Below, piece after piece: positions 1 to 10,200 of a stretch of DNA of 64,000 nucleotides. The stretch comes from Watersipora subatra (taxonomy: Eukaryota; Bryozoa; Gymnolaemata; Cheilostomatida; Watersiporidae). The notes beneath the pieces are model-generated. The model did not search any database. It was not told where the DNA came from and worked only from the letters and a program-made list of their open reading frames with translations. The DNA lies in assembly GCF_963576615.1 (NCBI RefSeq), contig NC_088714.1, positions 26,594,558 to 26,658,557 on the forward strand, read 5' to 3'. Each line of letters begins with the position of its first letter. Position 1 is the first letter of the stretch. The position numbers and the translations under genes are program-made.

Positions 1-1222
1 CTAATATTGCATTTCTCAACCAACAGTACCCTTTCTTTTTCCATTATCACTTTGGTCGTGGGCTGTATGACAGGGGAATTTCTTGTATATAAAATTTGTA
101 TTTAAATATTGCATTAAACAGTGCATTATGTAAAACTATGTTAAAACTGTATAAAAAGCTAAATTATATGTAAAAAACTAAATGAGTAATTACCATTAAA
201 AAAGGTAATTGCTGTAAATTCACCTTTACATAAAGATGGGAACGTGGAAGTTTAGCTTTGGCCATTCAGGAGAAGAGTGTAGAAAGATCGTTATAAAAGT
301 TAATCTAACATAAAACATGCAAATCTTTATTTAAAAATTTTTTTCGAGTATTTCATTTTTTATGCCATTAATTTACATTTTACCTTCAGTTTCTAAATTT
401 CTTCACACAACTACCAAACGACTTTAGATATGAATATTGAACCATAAATAATTGCTCATATTCTAATTTTCTGGTTTATCTCTAAGGCAAGCATTACCTT
501 TGTCTTTTTCCCACAACTCATACCACTGCTTGCACTACTACTCTTTAGAATCCAAGAGTTTACAACTAAAAGAAAGGAATGAAGCAGTGTTTCATATTAT
601 CTGAACACCATAGAATCAATCAAGTTTTGGGAAGAATGACTGCAATACATATGCACTCATTTTAAAAACCAGCAATGGGTCGAGAAACTTTGGATGTCAT
701 ATGTTGATAATCACTCTGAATGTTGAGCCAACTACACGTATGTTTGGCCCAATTTGATATCGGAAAAATCATGTCAAGGTTTGGCTCTATTTATATCTGC
801 CAATTTTAGCCGTTTAGCAACCTTTTTAAAACTCATAGTTTTCAAAATATTCATAGAATATCCATAGAATTATGTAAACTTCAGATCAGTTTTATGAGGT
901 AGTCAATAATGTTACCACAGAACAATGTAGTCAGTGTAGAATTATTGCAATTTCATTTAAACATGTCGAATTCAAAGAAGTTCTCTTTAGATGATATTTT
1001 GCATATCTTATCTTCTCAAGTCAGTTTATAAAATTTTAAGTATTTTTCCTGTTTCATTTTAAAAGTAAAAACAAAGATGTTGTTGACTAAAAAATAGAGC
1101 GTTTATAATAGAGAGTTTATTTCCAGATCTTATGTTACCTTTAACATGCAGTTTATTAAACCCCTACAACTTGACCACTACACTAAACCCCTACAACTTG
1201 ACCAACTTGACATTATATAAAA
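1..1222. other. No gene recognised at left edge
   Basis: AT-rich sequence without an open frame or splice-site chain that I can support. It could be an upstream intron of the gene whose last exons lie at 1223-1796, because the exon at 1223 can also be read as starting at an internal acceptor (ag at 1239-1240). A short direct repeat of about 20 bp (cccctacaacttgacca) occurs twice near 1160-1205. Confidence 0.4.
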
Positions 1223-1796
1223 ATGGCACAACTTTTACAGGATGGCCAACCTAGGCAGGCTTTTCTTTCCAAGTTACAAAAGCTAATGGAAAAATTAATG
1301 GCTTTTGCACCGGTTGACGGAGCTTGTGACCTGATGGCTAAAAAGTTTGTGCATGATTCGCTCCCACCCTTCCTGAACCCAGGTACGTAGTCTATGCTTC
1401 TTGTCATGCTTACCAAGATGGACTGCTGTTTATATTGAATGACACGCTTGCTTGGTCTGTTTAGTGGAGGTTTCACATAGCATTGCGGATCAGGGAGAGA
1501 AATGGCTGAAAGGACAGGTGCGGGACGCGGTGGAACTTGAACCAGACACAAGGGTGCGACTTATGAGGAAGCACAGTCTAAGAATGATCAATGAGCCGAC
1601 AGTAGATGATGATAGTGATGATGCACCATCATTAGGTATTTCTATCACTTTTCAGTACCTCTATGGTGTATGTGCCTTCATGTTGCTGTCTCTTACGGTC
1701 TTCGCTAATACTCCTATACATAACATTCTGGCAGTAGTTTCTGTATGTGCTGCCATCTTTAATAGTGTTGTTCAGACTATAACTAAATTACAGTAG
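1223..1796 (+). CDS. Unrecognised protein with hydrophobic C-terminus, terminal two exons
   Basis: Exons 1223-1382 and 1465-1796 join in phase (donor CCAG|GTACGT, acceptor tctgtttag|TGGAGG, codon GTG across the junction). From the ATG at 1223 they encode 163 residues. That ATG may not be the true start: an acceptor-like ttttacag ends at 1240 in the same frame, so upstream exons are possible. The first exon has an amphipathic LSKLQKLMEKLMAFAP stretch. The second has a charged part, an acidic VDDDSDDAP linker, and then two adjoining hydrophobic segments (about residues 117-157: YLYGVCAFMLLSLTVFA and HNILAVVSVCAAIFNSVV), suggesting a C-terminal membrane hairpin. I do not recognise the family. 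The stop codon TAG lies inside the inverted repeat of the adjacent transposon (starting at 1791), so the last codon and the stop come from inserted DNA. Confidence 0.6.
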
Positions 1797-1989
1797 ATGC
1801 TCCTAAATTTAAACCTATAACATAAATTTCTGTTTCACGTAAAGAATTTATGTAAAGTTTTTGCTTCATATTCTGTAAAAAATTCTATAGAACGTAAAGT
1901 GTTAAGTCGTGAAAGTTCTCTAATTCGATTTGAATAACGAGAGTTCCATAGTTCGCCTTAAAAATATCGTTTTCCCCTCTTAGGAGAGA

Positions 1990-2378
1990 AAACGATGTAT
2001 AGAGGTATCTCTATTATATATACTAGTACCCTATACTAGTAGTGAGAGATCCATAGAGTTATCTCTATTATATATACTAGTACCCTATACTAGTAGTGAG
2101 AGATGTATAGAGGTATCTCTATTATATATATTAGTACCCTATACTAGTAGTGAGAGATCTATAGAGTTATCTCTATTATATATACTAGTACCCTATACTA
2201 GTAGTGAGAGATGTATAGAGGTATCTCTATTATATATATTAGTACCCTATACTAGTAGTGAGAGATCTATAGAGGTATCTCTATTATACATACTAGTACC
2301 CTATACTAGTAGTGAGAGATCTATAGAGTTATCTCTATTATATATACTAGTACCCTATACTAGTAGTGAGAGATCGTC
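1990..2378 (+). repeat. 54-bp minisatellite, about 7 copies, seeded from a SINE leader
   Basis: The unit starts at each gtgagagatc and recurs every 54 bp (2042, 2096, 2150 and so on) with few substitutions. Each unit holds short self-complementary blocks (agagat/atctct and actagt twice), so single strands could fold. The motif ctagtaccct...gagagatc matches the 5' leader of the SINE family seen elsewhere (for example 36618-36665, and 60562-60520 on the minus strand). The array directly abuts the SINE at 2370, so it probably grew by duplication of that leader. Confidence 0.85.
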
Positions 2379-2610
2379 AGGCATGCCGATAAAACAAAAA
2401 GACTATGTAGCCGAGCAATTATTCAGAGATACCTAAAGTTGGTAGATTGGGGCAGGTGTTAGAGTGCCTGTCTACCAATCTGAATGTCGTGAATTGTATT
2501 TATTTTGTACGAATTGGAGTCTTTCTAAAATCAATCTTTTATTCTAACCTCTAGCCTGGCTTCGCAAAAATAGACGGACAAACAGACACTTCTATCAATA
2601 GTAAATATAT
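2370..2610 (+). mobile_element. tRNA-derived SINE, plus orientation
   Basis: The leader gagatcgtcaggcatgccg is followed by a tRNA-like part (ggtagattggggcaggtgttagagtgcc resembles an A box region), then the family tail cctggcttcgcaaaaatagacggacaaacagac. Related tails of the form gacagacggac...ctcttattata occur at several other places in this window. It sits inside the element at 1791-3580, in the same relative place and orientation as the SINE in copy 2, so it was probably present before that element multiplied. Confidence 0.6.
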
Positions 2611-2700
2611 ATTTCTGTTTTACTATTTTTGACGTATGCGATGTTTTTTTACCCAGTATAGACTTACTTTGCTGTCCAAAAAAACAAGCGAGAAAATCGA

Positions 2701-3300
2701 TTTAAATAGACAATGAATACATGTGCTCCCCTTATTAAATAGACAATGAATACATGTGCTCCCCTTATTAAATAGACAATGAATACATGTGCTCCCCTTA
2801 TTAAATAGACAATGAATACATGTGCTCCCCTTATTAAATAGACAATGAATACATGTGCTCCCCTTATTAAATAGACAATGAATACATGTGCTCCCCTTAT
2901 TAAATAGACAATGAATACATGTGCTCCCCTTATTAAATAGACAATGAATACATGTGCTCCCCTTATTAAATAGACAATGAATACATGTGCTCCCCTTATT
3001 TAATAGACAATGAATACATGTGCTCCCCTTATTAAATAGACAATGAATACATGTGCTCCCCTTATTAAATAGACAATGAATACATGTGCTCCCCTTATTA
3101 AATAGACAATGAATACATGTGCTCCCCTTATTAAATAGACAATGAATACATGTGCTCCCCTTATTAAATAGACAATGAATACATGTGCTCCCCTTATTAA
3201 ATAGACAATGAATACATGTGCTCCCCTTATTAAATAGACAATGAATACATATGCTCCCCTTATTTAAATAGACAATGAATACATGTGCTCCCCTTATTTA
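2701..3300 (+). repeat. 33-bp minisatellite, about 18 copies
   Basis: The unit contains gacaatgaatacatgtgctc and recurs every 33 bp with almost no variation (single changes near 3000 and 3250). The near-identity means recent amplification or strong homogenisation. It lies inside the transposon 1791-3580. There is no unique sequence between units, so it is not a CRISPR-like array. Confidence 0.95.
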
Positions 3301-3642
3301 AGGTGAAATTATCATAATCATTTACTCTAAACCAAGTGAAAGTGTTAAAAAAAAGAGAAAAGTTATTCATACAAACCAATAATATTACAGTTACCGTACA
3401 GTCATTAAATTAATAAGTTAGGTTTAGTTTTTCCTTAATTGAAGGGCCAAAGGGATGAGTTGGGAACAATCTTGGGACAGATTAGGCAATTTACATGCAT
3501 TTTATTGGTCATATTACGTAAAGTTTGTATAACGTAAACGTTCTCAGAATGGATTATTTACGTTGTAGGAATATCTACTGTGTGTGTTTCTTATAATATT
3601 CAGAAATATTCAAAATATAATTTAGTAGGGTTAATTAGAATA

Positions 3643-3898
3643 ACCTTGTATATACTGCTGGATATGAAACATTGTGTATGCTCTGTTGTATATTGTAGTA
3701 TATACTGCTGGATATGAAACATTGTGTATGTTCTGTTGTATATTGTACTATATACTGCTGGATAGGAAACATTGTGTATGCCCTGTTGTATATTGTAGTA
3801 TATACTGCTGGATATGAAACATTGTGTATGTCCTGTTGTATATTGTAGTATATACTGCTGGATATGAAACATCGTGTATGTCCTGTTGTATATTGTAC
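3643..3898 (+). repeat. 50-bp minisatellite, 5 copies
   Basis: The unit contains tatactgctggatatgaaac and recurs at 3661, 3711, 3761, 3811 and 3861. A long minus-strand open frame across it (to 3600) is only the repeat read in one frame. It lies just right of the transposon end at 3580. Confidence 0.95.
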
Positions 3899-4199
3899 TA
3901 CAAAACAGTCAGTAAAACCGTTTTGCTGTAACTATGAAATGTGCTCTATAGGTTGATTTACAAGGAAACACTTTTGTAGTTGTCTTCTTTTATATAGAAA
4001 TTTTGATTCAAGTCATTGCTTTGCGAGTATGCAAGTAAGAAAAAATCTAATGTATGCTTCTTGTTTAAAAATTGTTTAATATTGTTAAGTAATTTGAAAC
4101 TTTAAAAAGAGTTGCAGTTATTCCTATTTTCACAACATTTTTAATACATTATTTTTTCTACTTCATTTGAGTGTTTGTTGTTGCTAAAGGTTGGATTGT

Positions 4200-4475
4200 T
4201 GGTGTAATATTTGTGTGTAATGGTGTAACATTGGAATGTTTGTGTGTAATGGTGTAATAGTGTAATATCTGTGTGTAATGGTGTAATAGTGTAATATTTG
4301 TGTGTAATGGTGTAATAGTGTAATGTTTGTGTGTAATGGTGTAATAGTGGAATGTTTGTGTGTAATGGTGTAATAGTGGAATGTTTGTGTGTAATGGTGT
4401 AATAGTGTAATATTTGTGTGTAATGGTGTAATAGTGGAATGTTTGTGTGTAAGGGTATAATAGTGTAATGTATGT
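4200..4475 (+). repeat. 30-bp minisatellite, about 9 copies
   Basis: The unit is close to tgtgtgtaatggtgtaatag plus ten more bases, with small variations (taatgttt, taatattt, ggaatgttt). The period is a multiple of three, so three overlapping minus-strand open frames of about 110 codons exist; all are repeat artefacts. Confidence 0.93.
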
Positions 4476-5110
4476 GAATGACATCCATGGTTTTTCACAG
4501 AAATGGTTTTATATTCAGTAAGCTCATTTGATATTTTTAAACATTGCAAGTATTTTTAAACATGCTAAGTTTTACGTCTCCTCATAATGATTTACATATT
4601 CATTTGTAGTTATATCTTTACTTTTATTTTATAAAATACCTTAAATAATCATAGATTTTTGCTTCATATTTTCAAGCCTTCAAAGCATTTAGTATAACTG
4701 TAAGTAGTTGGCTCACTTATAGCTTATAATTATTTTATATTTATTTTTGTGATAACCTCTCACAAAGGTTATCGCTTCTGTTATTAGCAAGCATATATAT
4801 CGCTAGTCCATTCCTATGTCTATTGAACTACTATTCCTCCCATCAAACTGGTCTTTTTCAATAAGCGAGTATATGTAAAGTTACTTGCATTGAAATGGAC
4901 TACATCAACACGAAGACACAAAAGTTTCATGGCCAAAGAATTTATTGTTTCTGATTCAAAACCTGATAACTGGATGAAAATAAAGTAAGACTCAATGTTA
5001 GCCTTTGATCGTGTAAATTCACAAGCTCTTATGCATTCAATCATGTTACATTTGCATGAAACATAAAGCTATCAATAATAACTATTCATGTATCAATAAT
5101 CTTTACCATA
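4476..5110. other. No gene seen
   Basis: AT-rich intergenic sequence with no splice chain or recognisable protein. A 74-codon minus-strand open frame at 4820-5044 has no family resemblance that I can see. Confidence 0.4.
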
Positions 5111-5612
5111 ATATGAGCTGTGTTTCTGTCTGCCCGAAGCCACGCTTACAGGTTGCGAAAAAAAAGATTGCTTCATACCGGATTCAAACTCATCGCCTTT
5201 GGCCTAGTAGTCAGACACGCTAATATCCGCGACAATCCTTCGTTTTTTTGTGACGTCATTTTATCATTGACGGCCATCTTTATAGACAATTTTATCGTTA
5301 AAAACACGATGCTTTTGTGCAATGAATTTTTGAAAACGATGCTTTTGTTTGCATTTTTTTATAGTATCAAAACAACACCAAAAAGTACTATTAAATGAAA
5401 GAATAACGATCGTTTTCTACAAATATGGCGGCTTTTTCGTAAACAAGTGCATGTGCAAACGGCTTGATGACGTCAAAAAATACGATGGATTGACCGCCTT
5501 CACATGTATTCAATAACTGTGCATATACTTATTCTCTGTACTTTATCGGCACTCCTGATGATCTCTCATGGCACACCTGACTGTCAGGATACTTGTACAG
5601 CTTATTTGTGTT
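5110..5612 (-). mobile_element. tRNA-derived SINE, minus orientation, split by a MITE
   Basis: Read on the minus strand: leader tgccatgagagatcatcagg (near 5565), then gccgataaagtacagagaat, a B-box-like gagtttgaatccgg (about 5178-5191) and the tail gcgtggcttcgggcagacag (near 5130). The SINE is interrupted between about 5233 and 5492 by a 258-bp MITE; removing it rejoins the two SINE halves. This is the clearest nested insertion in the window. Confidence 0.75.
5234..5491 (+). mobile_element. 258-bp MITE with CRE and YY1-like motifs, copy 1
   Basis: The ends are inverted repeats: aatccttcg...gtgacgtca at the left, tgacgtcaaaa...cgatggatt at the right. It is flanked by the direct trinucleotide gac (5231-5233 and 5492-5494), consistent with a 3-bp target duplication. 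A second copy lies at 58887-59158. Inside are two TGACGTCA cores (near 5251 and 5468), gacggccatcttta and caaatatggcggc, which resemble cAMP-response and YY1 binding sites. No coding capacity. The superfamily is uncertain; CACTA-type elements are known to make 3-bp duplications. Confidence 0.8.
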
Positions 5613-5853
5613 GTATTGATTTGTAAAAAAAGTGTTTTGTTTATTAGTAATCTTAACAATCTCAGTTAGGAATAGAATTTTATAGCCATGTCTACAGACA
5701 TGGAGCAGTTATCAAAGCTTACTTGGAGAACCATAAAATAACTATTGATGCACTGTAGGTTTAGAAATTGTTTTACTGTAACTATGATAACTGCCTTGTC
5801 TATATATGGCCTATTTGCTAGGATTTTGATATTTGCTAGGAAATATGTAAATG

Positions 5854-6440
5854 TACCTTGAGATACGAGCTTAACGCGTTCCGGAACCAAACTCAAATCA
5901 AATTTTCATTAATAAAATTACCAAATATAAATTAATCTGTTCCCAACCTGTGAAAAACCCACCTAAAACAGGATATTACTATGGCTAAACCTGTTTTTAA
6001 TTGTTCTAGTTCACCACCTACGCTCACAAAGTAACAAATACCTTTCTAGTGGTTATGGCCTGCAATAAAATGTGACATTATGTACAGTACTGTGTGGAGT
6101 TCTTACTTTCAAGACGGACAGTAGCGGCTAACAGCAGGTGTGAGAGAGACTTGACAGCCACACATTTGGTACGCTAGACTGTTGTAACATCATAACGTAA
6201 ACTTTAAATTCAACTTCAAGAACTTAGCTTATTACGCTCACGCACTTAGAATTGTGTTTAAATCTTATGTTACACTAAACGTAATTCTAATTTTGTTTTA
6301 TTTTTTAGCTTGGCTCATTTTAGTTCGCTTTTTGACTTGTTTTCAGCTTCACTTTGAGCCGGCTTTCTGAAAACTTGAAGTTTTCTTTGTATCTCAAGTT
6401 GCTTGTGTGTTGGGACACTCGTATCTCAAGGTATTACTGT
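5854..6440 (+). mobile_element. Mariner/pogo-like MITE
   Basis: Left taccttgagatacgag and right ctcgtatctcaaggta form inverted ends around about 590 bp, and the right side continues to ttactgta as in pogo/Tigger-type termini. The left end lacks the matching outermost bases and may be decayed. A relative starting atacctcaacatacgagc lies at 53098. There is no transposase frame. Confidence 0.6.
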
Positions 6441-6567
6441 ATATACGGAGCGCATATGTAGCTCAAATTTTATCTTTTTTTCTGGTTTTCATAATCTTGG
6501 TGTGTATAACCCTATCACATTGCAATTAGGTTGCGATTTAAATTATTCATTATTCGGTTGTGCCTAG

Positions 6568-7153
6568 CTGAGGAATCAGATGAGAATGACTCTTCTGGCA
6601 ACACTATAAAAGTGTATTATAACACAGACAATGACAGGTTGTACCATGGCAATGAACTACAACACTTTGAAGTAGATGGGGATGTAAGTCCATTCAACTT
6701 CTTTAACCTCAGTGTTCGTCTGCTACCCTTACATTTTTGTTATCATAGTGTTTGTGCTATTTGTGCCGATATGTCTTATGCTTATTGAGTCTTGCTGGTA
6801 GTAATGTTATACCATTGTTCTCTTGGAATACTATCTTCTTACAGCTGGCACCTGCCATAGAATTTCTTCAGTTAACATTCCCAGAGTTCACATCTATAGA
6901 TGAGCTACCTCTTGAAGACATTACTCTGAAGGTAAGATAATTCAGGTGTACGTCTGCTGAACTGCACTGAAGAAAATTGTTAATAGGTCTGGTCACCTGC
7001 ATGACAGTGTCAGCTTTATTATACTTGACACTCTGTTGACAGATGGATGTGGCCATGCTTCTGTACGACAGAGGGTTGCTGCTTACAGAGACGCTCTTGC
7101 CTTGTATCGACTCAGAATTCAGTGAAGAGGAGAGTCAATCAGATGAAATCTGA
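6568..7153 (+). CDS. Unrecognised acidic-tailed protein, last three exons
   Basis: Three exons join in phase: 6568-6683 (acceptor tgcctag, donor GAT|GTAAGT), 6845-6931 (acceptor cttcttacag, donor AAG|GTAAGA) and 7043-7153 (acceptor ctgttgacag, stop TGA). The first needs one base carried from an upstream exon that I could not find. The 103 visible residues begin acidic and polar (EESDENDSSG), continue through a likely folded part (LAPAIEFLQLTFPEF and MDVAMLLYDRGLLL), and end in an acidic tail (SEFSEEESQSDEI). No domain or signature that I can name; no membrane segment. A poly(A) signal follows about 100 bp after the stop, which supports this being a gene end. The 5' exons probably lie among the repeats to the left. 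Confidence 0.7.
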
Positions 7154-7255
7154 CTTCTTAATATTCAACTGACTGGAATCTGTTTATATGTGATCACTTT
7201 TATATATCTTAGTGCAAAGATGCACTATTATATGGTGGATGGAGCAATGATTGTC

Positions 7256-7261
7256 CAAATA
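7256..7261 (+). terminator. Poly(A) signal AATAAA
   Basis: A canonical AATAAA lies 103 bp after the stop codon at 7151-7153 in the same orientation, followed by an A-rich stretch at about 7280. This marks the probable 3' end of the preceding gene. Confidence 0.65.
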
Positions 7262-7289
7262 AAGTCATGAAAATTGGTAAAAAAAAAGC

Positions 7290-10200
7290 TGAGGGTAGTG
7301 GCTAGTCGCAAAAATTTGGAAGAAATAAGAAAGAAATAATTTTCTTATTTTAAATGTTGTCAATTTCAAGAAATCTTATAGACAAGTAAGAAATCATTTT
7401 GAGCTGTTTATTGCAGTCATTATCTCATGCTAGTATTTAGGGTATTATGGTTATGTACTTCCATAGTCACTAGCTCTCTTACTGGTAACGTTTTAAATCT
7501 TTATCTTTCAGTCAACGACAATTTTAAAGCTTATAATTGGTTTTGGCCGGTATTATTATAAACCAGCCACTGATAATACTTTTTGGACTTACAAAAGTTT
7601 ATCAAAAGTTTTAAATGATTCTTATAGCATGAAAAGGTCACTCGCTATATTTTAGTCGGCCAAGCTTCACTTATAATTATATAACAAATAAATAGCTTTT
7701 GAATGATTATAACTGAATGTGCATTTTAAATTTAAGCTCAAATTATCAGTCATTCTAATATGAAAACTGACTTAAGTGTAGAGCCACTTAGAAATTGTTT
7801 TACAGGCAATATCTTGTGACTTTTACAAAATTTCAACTTTCTTCACAAATGTCCATTTTATCTTCGGAGCCTAAATTAATCCCATCGAGGATAGTTGAAG
7901 TTTCCTAATACCTATTCATACTCGGAAGCACACATCATGATGACAAATTTCTCAAATTCAACTTCAGTGTTCTTCAAATGGCCTTTTTCAATACTACCAA
8001 CTTTGTCAGAGTTCAGCTCCATTGGTAGCTCTTATTCATTTTATAATGAAGATAATGGGATAAAGCCCAGTTCGCAGTAAAATTCATGATATATCTGTGC
8101 TATCAATATAACCAAGAATAAAAAACTCCAAACCATACATAAAATATTGTATAATTATAACTAATATTTACAGTCAAACCTCGTCTTACAGTCATCACCT
8201 TTATATAAAATCTTTCTACATGACATAAAATTCAACGTATGACATAAAATTCAAGCAAATATTTATCTCAACATACAGTGATTTGCAAAATGCAGTATCT
8301 ACTGTTTTTTCTTCAAACATCACAGCTCCTCAAATAAAAGCTAGTGAGGCTAACAGAAATTTAAAATAAAACAACAATAATAAACTATATATAAATTATA
8401 AAAAAGACTTGATTTGCATCGCGTTCAGAAGTGGTAGTTGAACTAAGCGGCTCTGTGTATTTTCATCACTCACCCTCTTACTGAAGCCACGCATTGCCAA
8501 GTCTATAGTTCTGCTCATCCGTTTAGTGTAAAGCAACCTTTGTTATCGATAATCAATTTGGTTTTCTGCATAGTTGTAAATGACACTTTTGTTTTAATAT
8601 ATGTAATTAAAGGCTTCGTCGTTGTTTCTGAGCTCTAGAACACGTTGAACACAATACATGCAGTGCATTTTTATAAAATATATATATTCCAATACTCAAG
8701 GATTCAACATAATAAATATCAGAACGATTTTACTTTTTATATCAAGGTCATAATATATCTAAAATAGTAGGAGCATCAATTGGTGATCTTTTCAGATGAT
8801 TTTTAGTTTGTGCCAACATTAAAAAAGTTTTTTATCATAGATTTTATAATTCCATCAAGACTGATTGCTACCAACAAAACATCTTCGTTCAAGTTAGAGA
8901 GAATCCAGTTTTCTTGTTTGTTTTAAGTGTATACGTTTGTTTGCAAGATGTTTAAAAGGCATCTTTTCATTCCTTTGTTTTCATTTTATTCAATCTTGTG
9001 TCACCGCATGAACACGGCAAAAGTTCAAAACAGTGAAAGCTTTTTTTGAGAAGCTGTATACCCAAGGTTTGTTGACAGTTTAAAGGACGAAGAATAGTTT
9101 GCACACATCCAGCAGCCAAAGCTGAATGAGCTAGTGGGCGCTGTCTACAATTACATATTGCCATTTACATACTTCTATGTAAACTTGGTCAATGATTATT
9201 TATGACATTACCCTGCCTGCTGAGACCTAATCAAATTTACAGTTGGCTTTTGCTCTAAGATCCATGAAAACTTCAAGGAATGCTTTTCAGAGTAACTCAA
9301 CTGTGTTGTTAGCTAGCGGAAAAGGTGAACAGCTGCTGAAACATTTAAGACAGTTTTCGGGGAACTAAGAAAAGACCTTTATTACCTTGAGAGCGGGTAA
9401 TCAAGATTTTATATAAGAGAACAAACTCAAAAGACACTAAATTTTGAAGCATGTCTGCTGAATGCATGAAATAGACAGGTGAGAATATAACTAGGGAGTG
9501 CGGCTTATTTTGTTAGTACAGTGTGCCGGTGTCATAGTTTTACATTTCATTCACATCACAAACTCATGTGTCAATAATCTCAACTTGACCTTATTCGATT
9601 TTACATAAAAGTTCCTTGAATGATCTCACACCACGAGTCAGCATTTTTGAAGCCTGTAATTAATGAAAGAAGAAATTCAATGAAAAATAACTCTTACGTA
9701 TTTTGCTCTGCACTATAATCTCCGCTGTATTACACCAGGAACTAATGGAAAGCTCCATTGGTTCCTGTTGGAAGTCTCCTAGAGGTATTTAAATAAAAGA
9801 AAAGGCAACCCTAATATATCTCTTTCATTTACTTCTACTAGTGAATTAATGGGTAATTGCTGTCACATACTGATGATAACATCTTCATAAGTGTTTTTAT
9901 ATTATTGTAAGTTACTTGCATTAATAACACGATTTGACAGTGTATTTTGACTTGTGGTGCTATTTGTTCCATTTGCATTGCAATACAAAGAATTTAAAAG
10001 GCTTCTGAGAATGTGTTGTGTGTATAGTTTTGCATTACAACATTTTTATTTGTACAGTTGTAGTAAATTTGACTAGTCGATTACAATAGATAGGGAACAC
10101 GACGTATACACCGTTTTGCTCAATCAATCAACCATACAGTTGTGCGCTAGAGGTGATAATTAATTTTTCGACATTTCAACAAAAAATTGGAAAAAGGGCT

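Larger units (their letters stand above)
1791..3580 (+). mobile_element. TA-type terminal-inverted-repeat element, copy 1 (about 1.8 kb)
   Basis: The left end reads CAGTAGATGCTCCTA after a TA; the right end reads TAGGAATATCTACTG, its inverted counterpart. A second copy in opposite orientation (59896-60814) shares subterminal blocks: 1850-2000 matches the reverse complement of 60590-60780, and 3380-3560 matches the reverse complement of 59930-60090. No transposase frame is visible. The CAGT ends and TA flank point to a non-autonomous Tc1/mariner-superfamily element. The right flank is TG rather than TA, so the target duplication is not exact. It contains a SINE and two minisatellites, which make it twice as long as copy 2. 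Confidence 0.6.

Noticed and set aside
2701..3300. CRISPR-like regular array
   Set aside because: Units are contiguous 33-bp tandem copies with no unique spacers, in a eukaryotic genome.
3600..3872. Minus-strand frame of 90 codons
   Set aside because: Translation of the 50-bp tandem repeat; no independent coding evidence.
4141..4549. Three overlapping minus-strand frames of 108-121 codons
   Set aside because: All are readings of a 30-bp minisatellite whose period is a multiple of three.
5178..5191. tRNA gene on the minus strand (box-B-like sequence)
   Set aside because: It belongs to a SINE with leader and tail; no cloverleaf with intact acceptor and anticodon stems.
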